This document shows positions 5,877 through 11,600 of a stretch of DNA of 11,600 nucleotides, one piece after another. The stretch is from Synechococcus sp. UW140. Lineage in GTDB: Bacteria > Cyanobacteriota > Cyanobacteriia > PCC-6307 > Cyanobiaceae. The notes beneath the pieces were generated by a model. The model had not been told where the DNA came from and did not search any database. It worked only from the letters and a program-made list of their open reading frames with translations. The stretch spans positions 1 through 11,600 of the forward strand of contig CAMDWF010000042.1 in the NCBI GenBank assembly GCA_945878795.1, in the 5' to 3' direction. Both the position numbers and the translations under genes were made by a program. Positions within the stretch are counted from its first letter, which is position 1, and the number at the start of each line of letters is the position of its first letter.

Positions 5877-7094
5877 ATGAGTGATCAAGCCAAGTCGATT
5901 CCTGCCCAACGGCAAGGGTCTAATCCTCAGCTCTATCGGGATCTGGCTCTCTATCTTCAGGTCCTACGCCAGGTTCTTCCGGGCGCCGTCGATCAGGCCG
6001 TTTTCCATCTGGTCACCCAAGGTTCAGCCTCCCTTTACACCCAGCAACCTCAGGATTGTCGTGATCAATTTCACGACCGTGTCAACACCCTGGTGCGACG
6101 TTGCCTGAGTCTGTTGACGGTGGAGCAGCTGGTGCCCCTCGCCGCCCAAGTGGAAGGGGAGCTTCAACGGCGGCGGGTGGAAAGTCGCCGCCAGCTCATG
6201 GAGGATTGGACCTCGGAAGCCCGCGCCAAAGACCCTGCTGACCAGGACGAGACCTCGGAGGATGAACCCCCGACTCTTCCCCAGGGGTCTGTGAGCCTGG
6301 GTTTGTCCACTCCCGGCACGGTAGGAATTTTTGGTTGGCGGGATGCGGGGTCCCTTCGTTTTGGATCTACCCGTGAGGCCGAGTCGCTGGCGGCGCCAGA
6401 GCAACAAGAATCAGAGGATGGGCCCCCAGAGGACCGGGATCTATCACTAGGGCGGCGGCTGGGTCAAGACACCACGGGCGTTCCGCCGTCCCTGCCCTTA
6501 AGTCCCCTTGGGCTGTTTTCGCTGGCAGCTCCTGCCGAGGAAAACGAGGCCAGGCTGCCCTCCGATTCTTTCGAGGCGACGGAGGATCAGCAGCCTTCTA
6601 CATCGGCTGCCGCCTCCCCCTCCCCCTTTGCGGCTCATGGACTGCCGCAGGATCCTGTGCTGCTGTTGCGGTGGCTTGAGGGAATTGAGCTGGCTCTGGC
6701 CAGGCGCCTGCGCAACCTTTCCCATGCCCTCAACGTCGAACTGTTGCGCCTAGGCGTGTGCCGTGCCCTCTTACCAGTGAGCTTGCTTGATGCGGTCCTT
6801 CAAGGCCAGATTGACCTTCTGGCCGCACCGGCCAACCTGTTGAAGTTGCCCCTGCCTTTTCCCCTCAGTGACAACTCTTCGGCTTCAGTGGCCATGGCCC
6901 TGCTGTTGAGGGGAACCGATCTGGAGATGGAGGAGCCGCGGCTGCGAACCTGTCGGCACCGACTGCAGCAGCATCGCCAGGAGTTACTCAAAATGGCCCA
7001 GCAACAGCGTCGTCTCCAGAGACGGCTTCAGACCAGGGAGGCAGAGCGCCTGTGGCTGCTGGATCTGCATCGCAACCGTCCGGTTCTGGAGTGA
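5877..7094 (+). CDS. Unrecognised 405-residue protein upstream of recG
   Basis: I do not recognise this family. Three parts can be seen. An N-terminal helical region (about 17-112) has a leucine/glutamine-rich pattern (YRDLALYLQVLRQVLPGAVD, QFHDRVNTLVRRCLSLL). A long acidic, Pro/Ser/Glu-rich linker runs from about 113 to 256. A C-terminal region has a helical block LLLRWLEGIELALARRLRN (262-280) and ends in an Arg/Gln-rich probable coiled coil (about 352-395). There is no signal peptide, membrane helix or catalytic motif, so it is probably a soluble scaffold or binding protein. ATG 5877 has GGAG at 5871-5874, unusually close. Its TGA (7092-7094) overlaps the likely GTG start of recG (7091-7093), which implies translational coupling and perhaps a shared role. 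It lies 69 bases after tsf. GC-rich codon use matches the neighbours, so it is a real gene. Confidence 0.85.
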   Translation: MSDQAKSIPAQRQGSNPQLYRDLALYLQVLRQVLPGAVDQAVFHLVTQGSASLYTQQPQDCRDQFHDRVNTLVRRCLSLLTVEQLVPLAAQVEGELQRRRVESRRQLMEDWTSEARAKDPADQDETSEDEPPTLPQGSVSLGLSTPGTVGIFGWRDAGSLRFGSTREAESLAAPEQQESEDGPPEDRDLSLGRRLGQDTTGVPPSLPLSPLGLFSLAAPAEENEARLPSDSFEATEDQQPSTSAAASPSPFAAHGLPQDPVLLLRWLEGIELALARRLRNLSHALNVELLRLGVCRALLPVSLLDAVLQGQIDLLAAPANLLKLPLPFPLSDNSSASVAMALLLRGTDLEMEEPRLRTCRHRLQQHRQELLKMAQQQRRLQRRLQTREAERLWLLDLHRNRPVLE

Positions 7095-9583
7095 ATCCCC
7101 TTGCCTCGGACCAATCCCCAGGTCCGGGCCTGGAGGCTTGGTGTGCTCCCCTGCAACAGGCATCCAGGCTGGAGGCGGAACGGGGCTTCGGTGACCTTCA
7201 GGGTCGCTGCGAAACCTACTCTGGCTTTGTGCGACGTTCCCTCATCGAGACCCTGCCAGCCGGTCTTGAAGTATCGGAGCAGGGGCAACTGCAGCAATTG
7301 GCCGAGGAATTTTCCACCTATCCTGCCGCCGGATTGGGGCGCCGTCAGCAGTTGGTGCAGAAGTTACGTCAGGGGCTGCATCAATTACTGGTGCGTCACC
7401 GCCCCGTGTTGGCGCCAGCCACACCCAAGTTGCGGCTGGCCCCTTTAACGCCAGTAGAGGCTGGGTCCGCCCCTGCAGCAACACCGGATCTGCCCTTGGT
7501 CCAGTTGCCGGGAATCGGCCCGCGTACCGCATCTCGGCTGGCGAGTCTGGGGTTGTTGCTGGTTCGGGATCTGATTCGCCATTATCCGCGCGATTACCTG
7601 GATTACTCCCATCTGGTGCGAATCAGTGCCCTGGAGTGCGGGCGTACCGCCACGATTGTGGCCACCGTGCGTCGTAGCCATGCCTTCTGCAGCCCCAGGA
7701 ACCCAAACCTTTCCATCCACGAACTCCACGTCCAGGACAGCACCGGTCGGCTGCGAGTATCTCGCTTTTTTGCTGGAAGGCGATTTACTTCCTCAGGTTG
7801 GCTGCACTCCCAGCAACGCCAGTATCCCCCAGGGGCCACGGTGGCCATCAGCGGCCTGGTCAAGGAGGGACCCTTCGGTGCCAGCTTCAGTGATCCCTTG
7901 ATTGAGGTGCTTGAAGGACCCTCCAGTGCGGTGCAATCGGAGCGCATTGGCCGATTGACCGCTGTTTACGCCCTCACCGAAGGGTTGACGGCCGATAAGT
8001 TGCGTCAAGTCATTGCCGCCGTGCTACCGGCCGTGGCGGCCTGGCCGGATCCCTTGCCTAAGGGACTGCGGGATCACTTGGGGCTGATGGCGCGCTGCGA
8101 AGCCCTGCGTCAGATTCATCGGCCAACGGATCAAGCCCAACTGCAGTTAGCCCGAACCCGATTGGTGTTCGATGAATTCCTGCTGCTGCAATTGGCCCTG
8201 GGGCTGCAGCGCGAACGCCTCAGGCGCCAAAGCGCACCGGCCCTGCTGGCGCCGGCCCAGGCCAATCTGGTGCAACGCTTTTTGGCGCTTTTGCCCTTTG
8301 ATCTCACAGGAGCGCAGCAACGAGTGTTGGCCGAAATTCACAGCGATTTGGCCAGGCCCCAGCCCATGGCCCGCCTGCTGCAAGGTGATGTTGGCAGTGG
8401 CAAAACCGTGGTGGCTATGGCGGCCCTGCTCACGGCCATAGAGGCGGGTTGGCAGGGAGCGCTGATGGCTCCCACGGAGGTGTTGGCGGCCCAGCATTTT
8501 CTCAAGATCGGCCAGTGGCTGCCCCAGCTGGCGGTCAGTTGCGCCCTGCTGACGGGAGCCACGCCGCTGCGGCGCCGCCGGGAATTGTTGCAGGATCTGG
8601 CCAATGGACAGTTGCAGCTGTTAGTGGGCACCCACGCCCTGCTCGAGGATCCGGTCCAGTTCGAGCGTCTCGGCCTTGTCGTGGTGGATGAACAGCATCG
8701 TTTTGGAGTGAGACAGCGCAATCGGTTGCTGGCCAAGGGGCTGCAACCCCACCTGTTGACGATGACAGCCACGCCCATTCCCCGCACCCTGGCCCTATCG
8801 GTCTATGGCGATTTGGATGTCAGCCAAATCGATGAATTACCCCCTGGTCGTACGCCAATTCGCACGCGTCTGCTGAGGGGCAGTGAGCGCGATCAGGCCT
8901 GGGAGCTGATCCGGGAGCAGTTGGCCCTGGGCCAGCGGGCCTATGTGGTGCTTCCCCTAGTTGAGGAATCGGAGAAGCTGGACCTGCGCTCGGCCGTGGA
9001 AGTGCATCGCCACCTGGCCGATCAGGTGTTTCCAGAGGTCCAGGTGGGTTTGTTGCATGGGCGCCTCTCCAGCGAGGAAAAACAGCGGGCCATCAATGCC
9101 TTTGCCGGCGGCCAATACCAGCTTCTGGTCAGCACCACAGTGGTGGAAGTGGGGGTGGATGTGCCAGAGGCCAGCGTCATGGTGGTTGAGCATGCCGAAC
9201 GCTTCGGCCTGGCCCAATTGCACCAACTGCGCGGTCGGGTGGGTCGGGGGGCGGCCGCGTCCTATTGCCTCTTGATCAACGACAGTAAGCAGGCCTTGGC
9301 ACGCCAGCGGCTGGAGATTCTCGTCGGCAGCACCGATGGCTTTGAGATTGCCGAAATGGACCTGAGGTTGAGGGGACCGGGTCAGGTGCTGGGAACCCGC
9401 CAGTCGGGCTTGCCCGATTTAGCCTTGGCCAGCCTCAGCGATGACGGCGCAGTTCTGGAGCAGTCGCGCCAGGTGGCACGTCAGTTGTTGGAGCAAGACC
9501 CGCACTTGGACAACCACCCTCTGCTCAATCAGGCCTTGGCTGAGCAACGACAACGGCAACTGGAGGCGGCTCAGTTGAATTGA
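7091..9583 (+). CDS. recG: ATP-dependent DNA helicase RecG
   Basis: RecG regresses stalled replication forks and branch-migrates recombination intermediates. From GTG 7091 the protein has 830 residues. A roughly 130-residue N-terminal extension is followed by the wedge region, beginning with the helix-hairpin-helix-like QLPGIGPRTASRLASLGLL (137-155), and then an OB fold to about 280. The helicase core has Walker A GDVGSGKT (432-439), the RecG-type Walker B DEQH (533-536), TATPIPRT, QLRGRVGRG (712-720), and the C-terminal GFEIAEMDLRLRGPG followed by LGTRQSGLPDL. All motifs are intact. GTG 7091 is preferred because it overlaps the upstream TGA (GTGA). An in-frame GTG at 7052 would add 13 residues and overlap the upstream gene by 43 bases. 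The N-terminal extension is longer than in Escherichia coli RecG. Confidence 0.96.
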   Translation: MNPLASDQSPGPGLEAWCAPLQQASRLEAERGFGDLQGRCETYSGFVRRSLIETLPAGLEVSEQGQLQQLAEEFSTYPAAGLGRRQQLVQKLRQGLHQLLVRHRPVLAPATPKLRLAPLTPVEAGSAPAATPDLPLVQLPGIGPRTASRLASLGLLLVRDLIRHYPRDYLDYSHLVRISALECGRTATIVATVRRSHAFCSPRNPNLSIHELHVQDSTGRLRVSRFFAGRRFTSSGWLHSQQRQYPPGATVAISGLVKEGPFGASFSDPLIEVLEGPSSAVQSERIGRLTAVYALTEGLTADKLRQVIAAVLPAVAAWPDPLPKGLRDHLGLMARCEALRQIHRPTDQAQLQLARTRLVFDEFLLLQLALGLQRERLRRQSAPALLAPAQANLVQRFLALLPFDLTGAQQRVLAEIHSDLARPQPMARLLQGDVGSGKTVVAMAALLTAIEAGWQGALMAPTEVLAAQHFLKIGQWLPQLAVSCALLTGATPLRRRRELLQDLANGQLQLLVGTHALLEDPVQFERLGLVVVDEQHRFGVRQRNRLLAKGLQPHLLTMTATPIPRTLALSVYGDLDVSQIDELPPGRTPIRTRLLRGSERDQAWELIREQLALGQRAYVVLPLVEESEKLDLRSAVEVHRHLADQVFPEVQVGLLHGRLSSEEKQRAINAFAGGQYQLLVSTTVVEVGVDVPEASVMVVEHAERFGLAQLHQLRGRVGRGAAASYCLLINDSKQALARQRLEILVGSTDGFEIAEMDLRLRGPGQVLGTRQSGLPDLALASLSDDGAVLEQSRQVARQLLEQDPHLDNHPLLNQALAEQRQRQLEAAQLN

Positions 9584-9651
9584 GGCCGGTCGAAGGAGGA
9601 CTTGCTTGGTTAGGTGCGGTTCCGCTGCCGCAGGTCAAGACGCTTCCTGGG

Positions 9652-9843
9652 CTAACGCCCGTAGGTTATGTAAAAATTATAATTATATGCCGCAGGCTGC
9701 TTAAAATTGTTATTATCATGCTCCGGATCGTCGGCGCCATTGGCATTAGTTTTGAGTTGGCAGTTTTCCCAACGCTTAACCTGATCGCCAGCCAGATCGG
9801 TCCACTCCCACTCCTGTTGCGCCCCTGGGCCGATTTCCACCAT
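9652..9843 (-). CDS. Candidate small protein (63 residues), unrecognised
   Basis: On the minus strand, ATG 9843-9841 opens a 63-residue frame ending at TAG (9654-9652). GGGAGG lies two bases upstream of the ATG; a GTG as the second codon would be better spaced. The product starts MVEIGPGAQQEWEWTDLAGD and ends YNYNFYITYGR. It is hydrophilic, G-rich at first codon positions as real genes are, and rich in Asn/Tyr towards its end, where the DNA turns AT-rich. I recognise no family. Against it: its start codon overlaps the start codon of the dipeptidase on the other strand (9842-9844), leaving no room for separate promoters. The opposite frame (9580-9882) is hydrophobic, as a shadow would be, and has a poor start. 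It may be a real small gene or a by-product of a promoter region. Confidence 0.4.
   Translation of the reverse strand: MVEIGPGAQQEWEWTDLAGDQVKRWENCQLKTNANGADDPEHDNNNFKQPAAYNYNFYITYGR
9661..9720. promoter_or_regulatory. AT-rich island with TATAAT boxes
   Basis: This 60-base patch is strongly AT-rich in an otherwise GC-rich window. It contains a perfect TATAAT on + (9678-9683), a 10-base palindrome AATTATAATT (9675-9684), and two TATAAT boxes on the minus strand (9681-9676 and 9687-9682). No good -35 is spaced correctly for the + box. It could be the promoter of the dipeptidase gene, with a leader of about 150 bases. Alternatively it is simply the Asn/Tyr-rich 3' end of the candidate minus-strand gene. 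Confidence 0.35.
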
Positions 9844-10564
9844 GACCTCCCTGCGCCCTTGGAATGGCATTCCGATCCATGACGCGGGAGAGCCACTCGT
9901 GCCCCTTGTCGACTTGGTGCGGCTTGAGCCCCACCCCTATCTCAGCCTGGGAGCCCCCTACGGCGACCAGGTGTGTCCCTTTCGCCTACGCCGGGGTGTG
10001 ATGGCTCGTCTGGCTCGCGCCCAGGAGTGTTTACGGCGCCGCCAAAGCAACTATCAGTTGGCGGTTTTCGATGCCTGGCGGCCAGTGGCTGTTCAGGCAT
10101 TCATGGTGAACTACGCCATCCGTCAGGAGTGTGAGGCGCGGGGCCTGGATCCTGACGGCTCCGGGCCCGAGTGGGAGGCCGTGGTCCTTGAGGTGGGACG
10201 CTTTTGGGCACCACCAAATATGCACCCTGCCGCTCCACCTCCCCACAGTACAGGTGCCGCAGTGGATCTCACCCTGGCCGATGCTGCTGGGCAGCCCCTG
10301 CAGATGGGCGGCGCCATTGACGCCATCGGGCCCGTCTCCGAGCCAGATCATTACGCCCTGGCCGCCAGAGAAGAACCTGATTCAGCGGCGGCGCTATGGC
10401 ATGGCCGCCGCTGCCTGCTTGCCGCTGTGATGCAAGCGGTCGGGTTTGTGCAGCACCCAAATGAGTGGTGGCATTTCAGTTATGGAGACCAGCTCTGGGC
10501 CTGGCGTAGGGGCCTGCTGCTGGCCCACTACGGACGGTACGGGGCCCCGGCGCTAGAAGGTTGA
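9842..10564 (+). CDS. D-Ala-D-Ala dipeptidase-like zinc metallopeptidase (M15D, VanX/DdpX type)
   Basis: This zinc dipeptidase is likely to cleave D-Ala-D-Ala or related cell-wall dipeptides, for recycling or catabolism. The 240 residues show the family features: RPWNGIPIHDAGEP at the start, FDAWRP (76-81) with the substrate-site arginine R80, the zinc motif H135-x6-D142 (PHSTGAAVDLTL), and EWWH (208-211) giving catalytic E208 and the third zinc ligand H211. These correspond to VanX R71, H116, D123, E181 and H184. There is no signal peptide, so it is probably cytoplasmic, like VanX. There are no vanH/vanA-like neighbours, so this is a housekeeping homologue and not a vancomycin-resistance cassette. 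ATG 9842 immediately precedes the conserved N terminus. The 3' end overlaps the convergent minus-strand gene by 37 bases. Confidence 0.9.
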   Translation: MTSLRPWNGIPIHDAGEPLVPLVDLVRLEPHPYLSLGAPYGDQVCPFRLRRGVMARLARAQECLRRRQSNYQLAVFDAWRPVAVQAFMVNYAIRQECEARGLDPDGSGPEWEAVVLEVGRFWAPPNMHPAAPPPHSTGAAVDLTLADAAGQPLQMGGAIDAIGPVSEPDHYALAAREEPDSAAALWHGRRCLLAAVMQAVGFVQHPNEWWHFSYGDQLWAWRRGLLLAHYGRYGAPALEG

Positions 10565-10920
10565 GGCCGAGTTTCGGCGCCAGGGGGTTCGCCCAGGCCC
10601 AGTTCTTTTTGTAGTGCCGCCGCCTGGGCGGGGGTCATCAAATTTTGGCGCACGCAAGTCGCCAGGGTGGCCTTGGTCATCTCCGCCTGCACCTGCCGCA
10701 GAGAGGCGAGCACCGGCTCAGGTTGCTCTGCCCAGGGCAGTAAGTTTTTGGCATAGCTGCTGCGAATCATAGCTCCCTGGCAAGTGGTCTCATCCGGGTG
10801 GTAATTCTTGAGTCGTGGTTCCGGTGGGGGGGGATCCTGCTGGGCCAGCAACGGCTTGACTCCAGCCCCAAGGACCCCTATGACCAGGCCAGCGCCAAGG
10901 ATCACTCTGGCGTATCTCAT
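10528..10920 (-). CDS. Small secreted protein of unknown function, coupled to sir
   Basis: The 130 residues begin with a clear signal peptide: MRYAR, a hydrophobic core ILGAGLVIGVLGAGV, and a likely cleavage after LLA (26), before QQDPPPPEP. The mature part has a conserved-looking block with two cysteines, DETTCQGAMI (C47) and LATCVRQNLM (C89), which could form a disulfide in the periplasm, and a Pro/Gly-rich tail. I recognise no family. Its ATG (10920-10918) overlaps the TGA of sir (10919-10917) as ATGA, so it is translated from the sir message. The stop lies inside the 3' end of the convergent dipeptidase gene, so no separate terminator is available between them. A role connected with sulfite reduction is only a guess from position. 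Confidence 0.82.
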   Translation of the reverse strand: MRYARVILGAGLVIGVLGAGVKPLLAQQDPPPPEPRLKNYHPDETTCQGAMIRSSYAKNLLPWAEQPEPVLASLRQVQAEMTKATLATCVRQNLMTPAQAAALQKELGLGEPPGAETRPQPSSAGAPYRP

Positions 10921-11600
10921 GTAGGCAGAATTAGGGCTTCGAGTTCGTCGGCCCGCAGGCGTTGGACGAAGTCGCCGAAGCTGAGACGACCGCCCCCATC
11001 ACGCCAGGCCACCAGAAGGGGCTCTAAGGTTGTTTCCAAGGCTTCCAGGGGCATCGCCTCCAGCACGGGCATGGCCAAACGGGTAAGGCCCGGACTCCCT
11101 CCCAGCCAGAGTTGGTATTGGTTGACCCCACTCCCCACCAAGGCGATTTCGGCCATATAAGGGCGGGCGCAACCGTTGGGGCACCCGGTCATCCGCACCA
11201 GCACCGATTTGTTGATGCCAAGACTGGTGAATTGGGCCTGGATTCGATCCAGTACGGAAGGCAAAATCCGTTCCGCCTCCGTGATCGCCAGCCCGCAGGT
11301 GGGCAAGGCGGGACAGGCAATGGCATGGCGGGCCATGGGGGCCGGAGCGCCGGGGTTGGTAAAGCCCAGCTCTGTCAGGGCCTGCTTAACGCTGCTGCGT
11401 TGGTGGGCACCAATATTGCAAAGCAGTACATCCTGATTTGGGGTCAGACGCACTTCCAGCTGAAAGGTTTCGACGAGGCGCCTCAGGCCTGCCTTCGTCT
11501 TCCCTTCCAGTCGACCGCAAAGAAGGGGCAAGCCGACGAACCAGGTTGTTGGCGACTGGCGATGCCAGCCGAGGTAATCGCTGAGACGGGGTTTGGGCTC
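10917..11600 (-). CDS. sir: Ferredoxin-sulfite reductase, C-terminal part (runs off right edge)
   Basis: This is the C-terminal 227 residues of an assimilatory siroheme reductase that reduces sulfite to sulfide with six electrons from ferredoxin. The frame is open to the right edge (EPKPRLSDYLGWHRQ then WFVGLPLLCGRLEG), so the N-terminal portion lies outside. The fragment has the paired cysteine motifs that hold the 4Fe-4S cluster and siroheme: CPALPTC (C96 and C102) in IACPALPTCGLAITEAER, and CPNGC (C140 and C144) in TGCPNGCARPYMAE. Wording around these motifs fits sulfite reductase better than ferredoxin-nitrite reductase. The apparent TTG start at 11531 is internal. The stop overlaps the ATG of the following small secreted protein gene. 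Confidence 0.94.
   Translation of the reverse strand, partial: EPKPRLSDYLGWHRQSPTTWFVGLPLLCGRLEGKTKAGLRRLVETFQLEVRLTPNQDVLLCNIGAHQRSSVKQALTELGFTNPGAPAPMARHAIACPALPTCGLAITEAERILPSVLDRIQAQFTSLGINKSVLVRMTGCPNGCARPYMAEIALVGSGVNQYQLWLGGSPGLTRLAMPVLEAMPLEALETTLEPLLVAWRDGGGRLSFGDFVQRLRADELEALILPT

Noticed and set aside
9651..9665. Similarity of this segment to the rpsB-tsf terminator arm (taacgcc(c)gtaggt)
   Set aside because: It differs by a base insertion, lacks the second arm, and is too short to call a repeat family; probably chance.
9580..9882. 100-residue + strand frame after recG
   Set aside because: It begins with TTG overlapping the recG stop, has no ribosome site, is unusually hydrophobic as expected opposite a hydrophilic frame, and runs into the dipeptidase start. 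It is judged a shadow.
9842..10564. Vancomycin-resistance gene vanX
   Set aside because: The peptidase has the VanX-type active site, but there are no vanR/S/H/A-like neighbours. It fits a chromosomal housekeeping homologue.

Overview
The window looks like a chromosomal segment of a picocyanobacterium of the marine or freshwater Synechococcus/Cyanobium type. It is GC-rich and densely packed. It combines a DevBCA-type exporter, a short (219-residue) EF-Ts, a RecG with a long N-terminal region, and a siroheme reductase of the ferredoxin-dependent sulfite reductase family. Several genes lack a clear Shine-Dalgarno sequence, and ATGA/GTGA-style gene overlaps are used. I saw no exact HIP1 octamer, tRNA, rRNA, CRISPR array, insertion sequence or phage gene. 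The taxonomic call is inference from gene content.

Left part (1-4166, all on +): the 3' end of an unrecognised gene, then devB, devC and devA (membrane-fusion adaptor, permease and ATPase of an ABC exporter) spaced by 13 and 30 bases. A 60-residue, very basic protein starts 6 bases after devA. A family 2 glycosyltransferase follows; it contains a striking perfect 13-bp inverted repeat inside its coding sequence. These probably form one co-directional export/cell-envelope cluster. The exporter substrate cannot be read from the sequence.

Centre (4167-9583, all on +): a 165-base leader, then rpsB (ribosomal protein S2), a strong intrinsic terminator, and tsf (EF-Ts). Next comes an unrecognised 405-residue protein with two conserved-looking ends and a low-complexity middle. 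Its stop codon overlaps the probable GTG start of recG, so the two are likely translated together. RecG is complete and carries all the helicase motifs expected.

Right part (9584-11600): a 258-base interval holds a candidate 63-residue gene on the minus strand and an AT-rich patch that could instead be a promoter. It is followed by a D-Ala-D-Ala dipeptidase-like M15 metallopeptidase on +. Convergent to it, on the minus strand, are the C-terminal 227 residues of ferredoxin-sulfite reductase (running off the right edge) and a small secreted protein joined to it by an ATGA overlap. The small protein gene's 3' end overlaps the peptidase gene by 37 bases.

Most of the window is ordinary core genome. 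The points worth a second look are local: the intragenic inverted repeat in the glycosyltransferase, the terminator and competing hairpin between rpsB and tsf, the unclear non-ATG start of devB, the divergent start-on-start arrangement at 9841-9844, and four small or unassigned proteins.
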